Positions 38,570-48,784 of a DNA stretch of 64,000 nt are shown here, piece by piece. Position 1 is the stretch's first letter; every line of letters starts with the position of its first letter. The notes beneath the pieces are model-generated. The model was not told the DNA's origin. It was given only the letters and a program-made list of their open reading frames with translations, and searched no databases. Source of the stretch: Bacteroidota bacterium (lineage in GTDB: Bacteria; Bacteroidota; Bacteroidia; Bacteroidales; UBA4417); assembly GCA_022711175.1 (NCBI GenBank), contig JAKLFM010000005.1:40905-104904 (forward strand), read 5' to 3'. A program made the position numbers and the translations under genes.

Positions 38570-40621
38570 ATGAAAACGATGATAATAAGGACAATTCTTC
38601 TCTCCGGCTCATTACTTTTTGGAACATTTTTCTCGTTTCAACTATCTGCGCAACAACGATATACGCCTGAATTATTGTGGAAGCTGGGTCGCGTGAGCGA
38701 AGTTCAGGTTTCGCCCGATCAGAGGCAGTTGTTATACGGAATAACCTGGTACGACTTACAGGCCAACAAAGGCAACTGCGATTTATATCTTCAGCCTGTA
38801 AAAGGCGGGCAATCGCTGAAAGTAACTTCATTCAACGGCAGCGAATCGAACGGAATCTTTCGCCCTGATGGGAAAAAGATTGCATTCCTCTCTTCAGAAT
38901 CGGGAAGTTCACAAATTTGGGAAGCAGATCCTGATGGTTCGAAAGCGAAAAGGATTTCGGGCATTGACGGCGATATCACCGGCTTCAGCTATTCGCCCGA
39001 TGGTACCAAGATACTTTTTTCAAAAAGAGTCAAACTTGATATGACGCCAAACGACCGGTACCCCGATCTACCCAAAGCAAATGCAAGGATAGAAGATGAC
39101 CTGATGTACCGTCACTGGGATTCGTGGAGCGACTATTCATACAGCCACATATTTGTTGCTCCGTACACTGATGGTGCAATCGGGCAGCCCAAAGATATCA
39201 TGTATGGCGAACGTTACGATTCGCCCATGCTGCCGTGGGGCGGCATGGAGCAGATATGCTGGAGCCCTGATGGACAAAGTATAGCTTATACCAGTAAGAA
39301 AATGACAGGACTTGAATATTCGCTGAGTACTAATTCCGACATATACATGTACAATGTGGTAACCGGCACGACAAATAACATCAGCGAGAGAAACAGAGGG
39401 TACGATCAGGATCCTGTGTTTTCGCCCGACGGCAGCAAAATAGTATGGCGAAGCATGGAACGCGATGGTTTTGAAGCTGATAAGGACAGGATCATGATGT
39501 ATGATGTCGTATCAGGATCAATGAAAGATTATTCAGCAGGCTTCGACCAAAGTTCAAAGAATTTCGTTTGGAGCTCTGATGGCAAAACACTTTGGTTTAT
39601 CAGCGGGCACCATGGAACCGAACAAATCTACAGCCTCGATCTTTCTTCGGGAGCCATCCAGCAGTTAACCAGTGGCGATCACGATTATGTGTCGATTAAC
39701 TCAGCCGGGAATGAACTTACAGGCATCAGGCAAAGTATGCTCGAACCTTCTGAAATATTCAGAATATCGCCACAAGGCGCTGAAAACCAGATATCTTTTA
39801 TAAACAAGGAAATCCTGAGCAATGTAAAGTCGGCATCTGTCAAAAGCCGATGGATAACAACAACGGATGGTAAAAAGATGCTGGTTTGGATAATTCTTCC
39901 ACCCGATTTTGATCCGAAAAAGAAGTACCCAACTTTACTGTTCTGCGAAGGCGGGCCGCAGAACATGGTTAGCCAGTTTTTTTCGTACCGCTGGAATTTT
40001 CAGATGATGGCTGCCAACGATTACATTGTAGTTGCTCCGAACCGCCGCGGTTTATCGGGCTTCGGACAGGAGTGGAACGACCAGATCAGCGGCGATTACG
40101 GCGGCCAAAATATGAAGGACTATCTTACAGCCATCGACTCCGTAGCCGCCGAACCTTATGTTGATAAGGACCGGCTTGGAGCTGTAGGCGCCAGCTATGG
40201 CGGTTTTTCGGTGCTCTGGCTTGCCGGGCACCACGAAGGCCGCTTTAAAGCCTTTATTTCGCATTGCGGTATGTTTAACCTCGAAGACCAATACCTTACC
40301 ACTGAAGAGATGTGGTTCGTGAACTGGGACCTTGGCGGGCCTTATTGGGAAAAGAACAATCCGAAAGTTGACCATTCATATGCCAATTCGCCTCACTTGT
40401 TTGTTGACAAATGGGACACTCCTATCATGATCGTGGAAGGGGAAAACGATTACCGCATACCGTTCACACAAGGCATGGCTGCTTACAACGCTGCAAAACT
40501 CCGGGGCATTCCGGCACGCTACCTGCACTTTCCCGAGGAAAGTCATTGGGTGCTGCGTCCTCAAAACAGTGTTTTGTGGCAACGCGAATTCTTCCGATGG
40601 CTCGATAAGTGGCTGAAATAG
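38570..40621 (+). CDS. S9 family serine peptidase (DPP IV/acylaminoacyl-peptidase-like), exported
   Basis: A 683-residue prolyl-oligopeptidase-type enzyme. A signal peptide (MIIRTILLSGSLLFGTFFSF, cut near LSAQQ) is followed by a WD-like beta propeller of repeated FSPDGSKI/YSPDGTKI blades (about 40-390) and an alpha/beta hydrolase domain. The triad is Ser in GASYGGFSV near 546, Asp in EGENDYRIP near 628 and His in EESHWVLRP near 660. It probably cleaves dipeptides or oligopeptides in the periplasm. It faces the GT-C gene and converges on fabG at a shared terminator. Confidence 0.94.
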   Translation: MKTMIIRTILLSGSLLFGTFFSFQLSAQQRYTPELLWKLGRVSEVQVSPDQRQLLYGITWYDLQANKGNCDLYLQPVKGGQSLKVTSFNGSESNGIFRPDGKKIAFLSSESGSSQIWEADPDGSKAKRISGIDGDITGFSYSPDGTKILFSKRVKLDMTPNDRYPDLPKANARIEDDLMYRHWDSWSDYSYSHIFVAPYTDGAIGQPKDIMYGERYDSPMLPWGGMEQICWSPDGQSIAYTSKKMTGLEYSLSTNSDIYMYNVVTGTTNNISERNRGYDQDPVFSPDGSKIVWRSMERDGFEADKDRIMMYDVVSGSMKDYSAGFDQSSKNFVWSSDGKTLWFISGHHGTEQIYSLDLSSGAIQQLTSGDHDYVSINSAGNELTGIRQSMLEPSEIFRISPQGAENQISFINKEILSNVKSASVKSRWITTTDGKKMLVWIILPPDFDPKKKYPTLLFCEGGPQNMVSQFFSYRWNFQMMAANDYIVVAPNRRGLSGFGQEWNDQISGDYGGQNMKDYLTAIDSVAAEPYVDKDRLGAVGASYGGFSVLWLAGHHEGRFKAFISHCGMFNLEDQYLTTEEMWFVNWDLGGPYWEKNNPKVDHSYANSPHLFVDKWDTPIMIVEGENDYRIPFTQGMAAYNAAKLRGIPARYLHFPEESHWVLRPQNSVLWQREFFRWLDKWLK

Positions 40622-40627
40622 AACAGC

Positions 40628-40654
40628 AAAGCCCGGATTTAACACCCGGGCTTT
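40628..40654. terminator. Bidirectional terminator between the S9 peptidase gene and fabG
   Basis: AAAGCCCGG and CCGGGCTTT form a perfect 9-bp stem over a 9-base loop, with A-rich and T-rich flanks, between two convergent genes. It can end transcription from both sides. Confidence 0.8.
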
Positions 40655-40675
40655 ATTATTATCAGTAATCAGGTA

Positions 40676-41422
40676 TTACATGTTCATACCGCCGCATACG
40701 CTAAGTACCTGTCCTGTAACGTATTCCGACAGGTTCGAAGCAAAAAAGATACATGCCTGTGCAACATCTTCGGGTTTGCCCCCGCGGCGCAACGGAATTT
40801 TCTGAGCCCACTCCTTCCTGACCTCTTCGGGAAGCTTTGAAGTCATATCAGTTTCGATAAAACCAGGAGCGATGGCATTGCAACGAATACCGCGTGATCC
40901 AAGTTCCTGTGCGATTGATTTTGTAAAACCAATAAGGCCGGCTTTTGATGCCGAATAGTTCGACTGACCTGCGTTGCCGTTAATTCCAACCACCGAACTC
41001 ATATTGATTATGGAACCGCTACGCTGTTTGAGCATATACTTTTGAACCGCTTTCGTCAAATTGAAAGCACTTTTGAGGTTCACTTTCAGTACAAGATCCC
41101 AGTCAGCTTCAGCCATGCGCATCAGCAGATTATCGCGCGTAATGCCGGCGTTGTTTACAAGCACATCAATACGCACGAACTCAGCAGCAATCGCATCCAC
41201 AACACGTTCGCTGTCTTCGAACGAACTGGCGTCGGAAGCATAGCCAATGGCTTTTACACCTAAGGCTCTTAACTCATTCTCGGTTTGTTCCATCACTTCA
41301 TCGCGACGGATATCAGTAAAGGCAATATTGGCGCCTTCGCCGGCAAATGCAATAGCGATCGCCTTGCCAATGCCTCGCGAAGCACCTGTGATCATAGCAG
41401 TCTTTCCTTCGAGAAGTTTCAT
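40676..41422 (-). CDS. fabG: 3-oxoacyl-ACP reductase
   Basis: NADPH-dependent reduction step of fatty acid elongation. It is a 248-residue short-chain dehydrogenase with the cofactor motif TGASRGIGKA near residue 13, NNAGITRDNLLMRM near 90, the catalytic Ser in INMSSVVGINGNAGQ near 142 and the YSASKAG motif (Tyr and Lys) near 155. The C-terminal YVTGQVLSVCGGMNM is classic FabG. It stands alone between the S9 gene and the glucan phosphorylase fusion. Confidence 0.95.
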   Translation of the reverse strand: MKLLEGKTAMITGASRGIGKAIAIAFAGEGANIAFTDIRRDEVMEQTENELRALGVKAIGYASDASSFEDSERVVDAIAAEFVRIDVLVNNAGITRDNLLMRMAEADWDLVLKVNLKSAFNLTKAVQKYMLKQRSGSIINMSSVVGINGNAGQSNYSASKAGLIGFTKSIAQELGSRGIRCNAIAPGFIETDMTSKLPEEVRKEWAQKIPLRRGGKPEDVAQACIFFASNLSEYVTGQVLSVCGGMNM

Positions 41423-41524
41423 ATGTGTTGTTTTTTGTTAATGAACAAATGTGTTACCCGAAATTTGAGTTTTCACAGGGAATTCAAAACTCAATTTTCC
41501 AAAAGGCAGTACCTGATCGATCCA

Positions 41525-44500
41525 CTAAGCCCATTTCACCATGTTGAAATCGAGACGGTGCGGCAGCAATGAATTCTTCGGCGTTATCCTGAAAGCAAGG
41601 TCAAAAACTCCTGCATATGCAGTATTGAAATGGATAGAGTAAACCGAGTCAGCCCCGTGTTTTTTCTCAAACATCAACTCCCTGACAGTTGTAGCTGATT
41701 GCATATGATCGTTAATACGCTGGCCTGCAACCATTTCGACCATCACATCATCGGGCGAAAGTTCTCCAAGCTTGAGCGTTATGCTTGCTGTGAAAACATC
41801 ACCGAGGTTAAGTGGCTGGGTGTTTGTATCAGGGATACTCACATTCACAACCTCTATCATCTCCCAGTTACGGGCTACCTTCACCTTCCATTTTGCTATT
41901 TTGCGAGGCATCTGGTAATCGTCGGAGCGCATCTTAAGTGTGCGATCGTAAAGCTTGTTGTAAAATTTGCTGAAATAGTCATCGAGCATGCGCTTCATGG
42001 TAAACTGCGGCGAAATACCCGAAATGGTGTTCTTAATGTGCGATATCCACTTATGCGGAACATCATCGCTGCCGCGATCATAGAACGCCGGTACAATTTC
42101 ATCTTCAAGAAGGTTGTATATCGTTTCGGCATCAAGTTCATCCTGGAATTGCTGGTTCTGATAAACGCGTTCTTCTTTCAGCGCCCATCCGGCACCCGGA
42201 ATGTAGCCTTCGGCCCACCAGCCGTCGAGCACACTCAGGTTTACAACCCCGTTCATAATGGCTTTTTCACCGCTTGTACCCGAAGCTTCGAGCGGACGCG
42301 TTGGTGTGTTCATCCATACATCAACTCCCTGGACCAGCTTTTTGGCCATATCCATACCATAGTTTTCGAGGAAAACGATCTTGCCGGCAAACTGCGGCAT
42401 TCGCGATACTTCAATAATGCGCTTGATGAGGTCGGAACCTGCTTTGTCAGCCGGATGGGCCTTGCCGGCAAAAATAAACTGCACTTCGCGGCCTTTGCTG
42501 TTAACGATTTCAGCTAATCTGTCGAGGTTTGAGAACAATAAATGTGCACGTTTATAGGTGGCAAAACGCCTGGCAAATCCTATGGTAAGGGTGTTTTTAT
42601 CAAGTGTGTCAATGATCTTGATGATGTGTTTTGGATTCTCATGGCTGTAACTCATCTCTTCCTGGTAACGGGTGGTGATGAAGTTGATGAGGTCGCTCCT
42701 CAGATGCTGCCGAATCTCCCATATTTCCTTATCGTCAACATCCTGAATCTTTTGCCATAAGGCCAGATTGGACTGATCGTTAAGGAAGTTTTCGCCCAGC
42801 GACCGGCAATACAGCTCCTTCCAAAGCTTTGAAGTCCAGGTTGGAAGATGCACGCCATTGGTCACATAATCAATGTGGAGCTCGTCTTCGAAGAATCCGT
42901 CGTACATGTTTCGAAACATCGAGCGCGTGACCCTTCCATGGATGCGGCTTACACCATTCATTTCCTGCATAAGCCTGGCAGCAAGTACGCTCATTGAGAA
43001 TTTTTCGTCCGGTTTATTTTCGATATACCGGCCCAGATTCATGAATGTATTCCAGCTAATATTCAGACGTTCAGCATAATGTGGAATATAAGCCCTGAGC
43101 AGATCTTCGGGAAATGCATCATGCCCGGCAGGTACCGGGGTATGCGTAGTGAAAAGGCTCGACGAACGCACAACCTCCATAGCCTGGGCAAAAGAGAATT
43201 TCTTTTCCTGTACAAATTCCCGAAGCCGTTCTATGCCAATAAAAGCAGCATGGCCTTCGTTGCAATGATACAGGTCAGGATTGGCATCAATGGCATCAAG
43301 CAGCCTTATACCGCCCACACCAAGTAATAGCTCCTGTTTAAAACGGTTTTCGAGGTCGCCACCGTACAACTGATGTGTTATGGAGCGATCGCCTTCGGGA
43401 TTCTCATCATGATCGGCATCGAGCAGGTACAAAGGCACCCGGCCAACGTCAACACGCCAGACTTTTGCGATCAGGTTACGGCCGGGCAGAGCAATTTTCA
43501 CCTGAACCGGCTCACCCGCAGCATCAACAACCGGTGCAACCGGTAAAAGATTAAACCGCTGGGGATTATATTGCGATATCTGTTCACCTGACGGAGACAA
43601 CAGCTGTCTGAAGTAACCATAACGGTAAAGCAAGCCGATACCAATCATATCAACATTTGAATCGCTTGCCTGTTTCAGGTAGTCACCTGCAAGCACTCCA
43701 AGTCCGCCGCTGTATATCTGCAACGAGTCGTGCAATCCAAACTCCATGCTGAAGTAAGCGATACGGGGAGTACTCTTCGATTCGCCCTCTTTCATATATG
43801 CCTGAAATTCAGCATATACTTTGTGCATCCTATTGATAAACTCCTGGTCTGCTTCAAGTTTCTTCAGTTGCTCAAATGATAAGGCATTGAGCATTGGAAT
43901 CGGATTCTTCTCAAATTTCTTCCATAGCGAAGGATGAATGGAGTAAAAAAGCTCAACGGCATCGGCATTCCACGACCACCAAAGGTTATGACTCAGATGG
44001 TAAAGAGGCTGCAATATGGGCGGAAAATTCTGCCTTATCATGATCTTTTTCCATTCAGGAGCCGAATGAGGCTTTACCGGCACTGTTTCCATGACTTCAA
44101 CGTGGCGTTTGTCCCTGAACAAATCAGCCCTTGTAGAAACCTTATTCAATGCAAGATCGTATGCCTGCCGGTAATGAACCTCAAGGTTTTTCCATAAAGC
44201 TTTTTTCGCGATATCAATGGCATGGCCGATGTATTCGTTGCGAGTGGCCTGATCTATTTCGTCGAACCGACGGATTACTTTTATGATTTCATCGGTAACA
44301 TCGCGGTAGTTTTCATCATCACGGTCGATTACGGTGATAACATCGTTGCCGCAATTTTGCCTTGCCCACAAGCCAAATCCTGCCAACGAGGTGGTTACTG
44401 ACGGTACGCCGTAAGCCAGGCTTTCGAGCGGTGTATATCCCCACGGTTCGTAATACGAGGGAAATGCCGAAAGGTCGAATGCAGGCAGCAGGTCGTAATA

Positions 44501-45766
44501 ATCTATATTCAGGATGCCATCATCGCCGGTAAGATAACTTGGTACGAAGAAAACTTTCACATTATCCTGCGGCGAATTATTCAGGCCGTTCTCCTTAATT
44601 GTTTTCAGGATAATATCATCGCCATGGTCGAACAAACCATGCGTGAGGTATTTTCCTGAGGTGGGAGCACTGAAATCAGGATTTCCGATTCGTTCGGCAA
44701 GGCCGGCAACGGGTCCGTAATGATGTGCCGGAATCATAATAAAGGCAAGTACCGGCTTTTTGAGTTTATTCTCGCGATTAAGGTTGCCGAGCGACTTAAT
44801 AAACAGATCAATGCCCTTGTTCCTGAATTCATACCGGCCACTTGTAACAAGGAGAAGACTTTCGTCCGACACATCCTGGTTAAGTATGGCTTTAGCCACG
44901 TCGATCAGGCGCTTGCGACCTTCAATACGGTCGCGGTTAAGCGCTTTTCTATCCGGGATTAGTTTTTCATCAAAACCATTTGGAGTAACCAGGTCAGGTT
45001 TGCGGCCGAGAAAACGTTCACACTCACGCCCTGTTATACCACTTACCGTTGTGAAAGCATCACTAGCAATAGCAGCGTGCATTTCGAGCGAATGTTTTGC
45101 CAGTATGTTGAACCTGCGCGAGATTTCGCCGCTGTCGTAATCATTAAAATGGCTGTAAAGTGGCAGATTATTGCCGGCAATTGAACGCCCCACAACAGTA
45201 GCATGCGTTGTAAATACACAACCAACCTGCGGAACGCTATGACGGAGGTACAATATGCCTGCACCGGTCATCCATTCATGAAACTGGGCAATTATCTTAT
45301 CCTGCGCGGTGAGGTAGAATTCATAGTAGCTCTCGATAACCTTGCCGGCTGCATATCCGAAAAGGGCAGGTTCAACATAATCCCAGTTTCCGGTGATGCT
45401 GTCGAGTTTGTAGGTTTCCCATAACTCGGCAAATATTTTATCTTTTGAAGGAAACAAGTTGGTAAAGTCAACAAGGATCACAATTGGGTTGCCCTGTATG
45501 TTCCATCGGCCCACTTTTATGCGCAGGCCTTCTGATTCAGCTGTTTTCCTCCATGAGCGGAGCAGTTCGGGATCCTCCGTAAAATATGGATTTTGCCGTG
45601 TTTCTTTCCATACATCGGGGCCGATGAGGATGAAATTGTCGCCATACTCCTGCTGTATGTCAGGAGCTTTTGTCGAAACTACAGTGTATATCCCTCCTAC
45701 CTTGTTGCAGACTTCCCAGCTGATTTCAAAAATATAATCGGGTTTGGTTAAGTTTTCTTTAGTCAT
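41525..45766 (-). CDS. glgP: Glycogen synthase - alpha-glucan phosphorylase fusion
   Basis: One 1413-residue chain with two opposing activities. Residues 1-560 are a glycosyltransferase of the eukaryote-like glycogen synthase type (GT3): EISWEVCNKVGGIYTVVSTK, GRYEFRNKGIDLFIKSL near 312 and PSYYEPWGYTPLESLAYG near 437. From about 590 onward is a short-type alpha-glucan phosphorylase (GT35): RIAYFSMEFGLHDSLQIYSGGLGVLAGDYLK compressed as FSMEFGLHDS plus YSGGLGVLAGDYLK, and SGTSGEKAIMNGVVNLSVLDGWW near 1200, where Lys carries PLP. Both halves look intact. It has its own promoter upstream and is separate from the three glycogen genes that follow in the window. Confidence 0.9.
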   Translation of the reverse strand: MTKENLTKPDYIFEISWEVCNKVGGIYTVVSTKAPDIQQEYGDNFILIGPDVWKETRQNPYFTEDPELLRSWRKTAESEGLRIKVGRWNIQGNPIVILVDFTNLFPSKDKIFAELWETYKLDSITGNWDYVEPALFGYAAGKVIESYYEFYLTAQDKIIAQFHEWMTGAGILYLRHSVPQVGCVFTTHATVVGRSIAGNNLPLYSHFNDYDSGEISRRFNILAKHSLEMHAAIASDAFTTVSGITGRECERFLGRKPDLVTPNGFDEKLIPDRKALNRDRIEGRKRLIDVAKAILNQDVSDESLLLVTSGRYEFRNKGIDLFIKSLGNLNRENKLKKPVLAFIMIPAHHYGPVAGLAERIGNPDFSAPTSGKYLTHGLFDHGDDIILKTIKENGLNNSPQDNVKVFFVPSYLTGDDGILNIDYYDLLPAFDLSAFPSYYEPWGYTPLESLAYGVPSVTTSLAGFGLWARQNCGNDVITVIDRDDENYRDVTDEIIKVIRRFDEIDQATRNEYIGHAIDIAKKALWKNLEVHYRQAYDLALNKVSTRADLFRDKRHVEVMETVPVKPHSAPEWKKIMIRQNFPPILQPLYHLSHNLWWSWNADAVELFYSIHPSLWKKFEKNPIPMLNALSFEQLKKLEADQEFINRMHKVYAEFQAYMKEGESKSTPRIAYFSMEFGLHDSLQIYSGGLGVLAGDYLKQASDSNVDMIGIGLLYRYGYFRQLLSPSGEQISQYNPQRFNLLPVAPVVDAAGEPVQVKIALPGRNLIAKVWRVDVGRVPLYLLDADHDENPEGDRSITHQLYGGDLENRFKQELLLGVGGIRLLDAIDANPDLYHCNEGHAAFIGIERLREFVQEKKFSFAQAMEVVRSSSLFTTHTPVPAGHDAFPEDLLRAYIPHYAERLNISWNTFMNLGRYIENKPDEKFSMSVLAARLMQEMNGVSRIHGRVTRSMFRNMYDGFFEDELHIDYVTNGVHLPTWTSKLWKELYCRSLGENFLNDQSNLALWQKIQDVDDKEIWEIRQHLRSDLINFITTRYQEEMSYSHENPKHIIKIIDTLDKNTLTIGFARRFATYKRAHLLFSNLDRLAEIVNSKGREVQFIFAGKAHPADKAGSDLIKRIIEVSRMPQFAGKIVFLENYGMDMAKKLVQGVDVWMNTPTRPLEASGTSGEKAIMNGVVNLSVLDGWWAEGYIPGAGWALKEERVYQNQQFQDELDAETIYNLLEDEIVPAFYDRGSDDVPHKWISHIKNTISGISPQFTMKRMLDDYFSKFYNKLYDRTLKMRSDDYQMPRKIAKWKVKVARNWEMIEVVNVSIPDTNTQPLNLGDVFTASITLKLGELSPDDVMVEMVAGQRINDHMQSATTVRELMFEKKHGADSVYSIHFNTAYAGVFDLAFRITPKNSLLPHRLDFNMVKWA

Positions 45767-45862
45767 AAGGAATTATGAAATTGAGGGCTGCCGTGGAAAC
45801 ATGAGCAACCCGGCTCTGATGAAGAGTCCTTTGGTGTTTTTATGAGTTTGATTTAAAGGCTG

Positions 45863-45870
45863 CAAAAGTA
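45863..45870 (-). promoter_or_regulatory. Probable -7 box for the synthase-phosphorylase gene
   Basis: The minus strand reads TACTTTTG, about 97 bases before the ATG. No TTG at proper spacing. The remaining 230 bases up to the GH57 gene are AT-rich; I see nothing else in them. Confidence 0.4.
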
Positions 45871-46098
45871 CTACATTTCAAAATACCTTTTGCTGAATGA
45901 ACAACTGAGCATAGCCCGGCATAATTCCAGATGCCAGTTAACAAACAATAAGACACACGTTAACAATGTGTTACGAGTTACAAACAGACATAGTTGAAAA
46001 AAAATGAGTTCTGAGAAATACAGCTATACCTGACTTCGTTCAAGCCCTAAGAATAAATAGACGACTCCTTGCAAATAGCCCTGTTTATCAGCCCAGAA

Positions 46099-47460
46099 TC
46101 ACTTTGCTTTCTTTATTGCCTTAGGATTCGCAATTTTTTTTGCAGTTGTCTTTTTTTCAGCTACAGCAACTTTTTTAGTTGCCTTTACGGTGCTTGTAGT
46201 AACCGGTTTCACAGGTTTTTCCTTTAGTACTTTTTCCGATTGTTTTACCGGTTTACCCCGGGTAACACGCATTTCTTCGTACTCTTTTACACGTATAAGG
46301 AAATCGGAGACCACGTTCATGTAATTGATAAAAGCCTCGTACGGTGTGCCATATGGATTAAAATAATGGTGCACTGCGCCGTCGCTGAACCATTTGGTGC
46401 ACATGTAATAGAAATGGTCGCTGCATTGCAGGTAGTTCCAATCGCGCACCAGGTCTTCGTCGTCGCAATCGGACATGGTCGCAGCAACAGAATAAAGTGT
46501 ATCAAATGCCTCGTCCTGCAGGTCGTTGCCGAGCCAGGCCGTCATATCGCGTTCTTCATCGGCCCATGATATTGTGTAAGGCACATCCAGCGAATCAACC
46601 GGGTCTAGCAGGTCAGCAATTTGAGAAGGGGTGCGGAAAATCCACTTTTTCGATCGCAGGACAGTTCCGGGCAAAGCTTTGAGGAAGGCGAAAATGCCGC
46701 TTTCGGCTTTTTGGTGTTCGCCAAAAGTTTCATAATCCATAAAAATGTTCACTACCTCCTGTTTCTTTTCAATGACATTGAGCCAGTTGAGGTATTTTTC
46801 GGCAGTGAGCGGCCATTCGCTCCAGTTTGTCTGCGAAAAGCGGAAGGCAATATCGTCACTAAGCTGATAATTGCGGAGCAGAAGTTTCAGACCGGGATGC
46901 GGTTTGCTCTTGTATAGATAATTGGGGCTTTTCCAACCCAGTACCTGTTTGGCGCCTTCGGTGAGCATAACTTTGTAACCGAGCCTGTAAACCATATCGG
47001 CAACCTCGTTCGAATAAACAAGTTCCGTATTGCGAAATGCCACGGGTTTAACACCAAACAGCTTTTCAATGGTTTGAGCATGTTGCTGAACCTGTTGCCT
47101 GAACTCCGTTTCATTTTTAAATGCTGCCAGCGAGTGTGAATACGTTTCGGCAAGAAATTCCACATTCCCCGTTTTGGCAAGTTTCCTGAAACTTTCGATC
47201 ACCTCGGGCGTATATTTCTTAAACTGTTCGATGGCTGTGCCTGTAATACTGAACGAAACCCTGAAATCGGCACCGTATTCCTTAATGAGGCCAAGCAATA
47301 TTTCGTTTGCCGGCAGGTAACACTTTTCGGCTATTCGTTTAACAATGTGCTTATTCTGGTAATCGTCGTAGTAATAATGATCAGCTCCGATATCGAAGAA
47401 CCTGTATGTACGAAGCCTGAATGGCTGATGAACCTGGAAATAAAGGCAGATAGATCTCAT
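46099..47460 (-). CDS. GH57 family glycoside hydrolase (alpha-amylase/branching type)
   Basis: A 453-residue (beta/alpha)7-barrel enzyme. ICLYFQVHQPFRLR at the N-terminus carries the family His, the nucleophile Glu lies in AFRNTELVYSNEV near 171, and the acid Asp in NIFMDYETFGEHQ near 245. GH57 members act on alpha-1,4 glucans as amylase, 4-alpha-glucanotransferase or branching enzyme; which applies here is not certain. The last 60 residues are a Lys/Thr/Ala-rich tail (KKVAVAEKKTTAKKIANPK), not part of the fold. ATG 47460 is chosen since 47529 lies inside the preceding gene. It is third of a GH133-GT4-GH57 transcript. Confidence 0.9.
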   Translation of the reverse strand: MRSICLYFQVHQPFRLRTYRFFDIGADHYYYDDYQNKHIVKRIAEKCYLPANEILLGLIKEYGADFRVSFSITGTAIEQFKKYTPEVIESFRKLAKTGNVEFLAETYSHSLAAFKNETEFRQQVQQHAQTIEKLFGVKPVAFRNTELVYSNEVADMVYRLGYKVMLTEGAKQVLGWKSPNYLYKSKPHPGLKLLLRNYQLSDDIAFRFSQTNWSEWPLTAEKYLNWLNVIEKKQEVVNIFMDYETFGEHQKAESGIFAFLKALPGTVLRSKKWIFRTPSQIADLLDPVDSLDVPYTISWADEERDMTAWLGNDLQDEAFDTLYSVAATMSDCDDEDLVRDWNYLQCSDHFYYMCTKWFSDGAVHHYFNPYGTPYEAFINYMNVVSDFLIRVKEYEEMRVTRGKPVKQSEKVLKEKPVKPVTTSTVKATKKVAVAEKKTTAKKIANPKAIKKAK

Positions 47461-47479
47461 GACAATATATTTTTCGTTG

Positions 47480-48766
47480 TTACTCTTGATAAACTTGTTT
47501 GTAAACTTCAACAATGTGCCTGGCAGCATTTTCCCATTTCAGGTTGTTAACTTCCTCGGTACCATGTTTCCTGAACATGGTTGTGAGAGAGTCGTAATGC
47601 AGCAGGCTGTATATGGCATCGGCCATAGCGTCAATGTCCCAGAAATCAACCTTAAGCACATGGTCGAGCACTTCGGCAACACCTGATTGCTTTGATATGA
47701 CCACCGGCACATTCGAACGCATGGCTTCAAGAGGTGAGATGCCGAAAGGTTCTGATACCGAAGGCATTACATATACATCGCTCATAGCAAACATGCGGTC
47801 AACATTTTCGCCTTTTAGGAAACCTGTAAAGTGAAAATTGGATGCTATGCGGAGTTTGGCTGCCCGACGTATCATTTTTTCCATCAGGTCGCCGGTGCCT
47901 GCCATCACAAACCTCACATTTTTATCCCGCTCCAGCACTTTTTTAGCGGCTTCAATGAAGTATTCCGGGCCTTTCTGGAAAGTGATCCTACCGAGAAAAG
48001 TCACTACCTTTTCCTTCACATGTTTTTCGCTGTTGGCAAGCTCGGCTTTCTCAATAGGCTCAACAGCATTGTGTACCGTAAAAACCTTGTCGGGATTTAT
48101 TCCGTAGCGCTCAATCACAATGTTACGCGTAAGGTTGCTGACCGTTATAACGCGGTCGGCCTCTTCCATTCCTTTGCGTTCGATGTCGTAAACGTTGGAA
48201 TTAACATTCTCACCCGAGCGGTCGAATTCGGTAGCATGCATATGCACCACCAGCGGTTTGCCCGAAACATGTTTGGCTGCAACGCCTGCAGGATAAGTGA
48301 GCCAGTCGTGGGCATGAATGATGTCGAACTGCTGTTCGGATGCCAGTGTGGCTCCAATGAGGGCATAACGCGAAACCTCGGTCATAAGATCCTGACCGTA
48401 TTTGCCTGAAAAACTGAAACGTTCGGCAAAAACAGGACTCATCTTTTCTTCGGTTGTCCGGAGGTCTTCGGCCACCATTTTCTCAAACTCAACCGGGCCA
48501 ACATACGGAATAAGGTTTGAGCCTATTTCCATAAAGGTTATCTGGTTCCAGTAGTCCTGGAAAACAGGCTCGCGCATTTTCACCGTAACATCACTCGCAT
48601 TAATCAGCCGCACTGCTTCCTGGCTTTCGTCGCCATAGGCTTTAGGCACAACGAACAATACTTCGATGCCATGTTTCAATAATCCCTTGGTCATGCCAAA
48701 ACAGGCTGTACCTAACCCCCCGGTGATGTGCGGCGGAAACTCCCACCCAAACATCAGTACTTTCAT
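47480..48766 (-). CDS. GT4 glycosyltransferase of the glycogen cluster
   Basis: A 428-residue GT-B fold enzyme. The N-terminal MKVLMFGWEFPPHITGGLGTA is shared with glycogen-synthase-like GT4/GT5 proteins; DIIHAHDWLTYPAGV lies near 147; the donor site has FLGRITFQKGPEYFIEAA near 245 and SVSEPFGISPLEAMRSNVPV near 338 (the EX7E pair). It probably elongates or primes alpha-glucan from an activated glucose donor, judged by its place between debranching enzyme and GH57. It is 18 bases downstream of the debranching gene. Confidence 0.88.
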   Translation of the reverse strand: MKVLMFGWEFPPHITGGLGTACFGMTKGLLKHGIEVLFVVPKAYGDESQEAVRLINASDVTVKMREPVFQDYWNQITFMEIGSNLIPYVGPVEFEKMVAEDLRTTEEKMSPVFAERFSFSGKYGQDLMTEVSRYALIGATLASEQQFDIIHAHDWLTYPAGVAAKHVSGKPLVVHMHATEFDRSGENVNSNVYDIERKGMEEADRVITVSNLTRNIVIERYGINPDKVFTVHNAVEPIEKAELANSEKHVKEKVVTFLGRITFQKGPEYFIEAAKKVLERDKNVRFVMAGTGDLMEKMIRRAAKLRIASNFHFTGFLKGENVDRMFAMSDVYVMPSVSEPFGISPLEAMRSNVPVVISKQSGVAEVLDHVLKVDFWDIDAMADAIYSLLHYDSLTTMFRKHGTEEVNNLKWENAARHIVEVYKQVYQE

Positions 48767-48784
48767 ATGAATAAATTTGAAAAG

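Noticed and set aside
41699..42517. 272-codon plus-strand frame opposite the phosphorylase
   Set aside because: Antisense shadow of the GT35 domain, no start context or homology.
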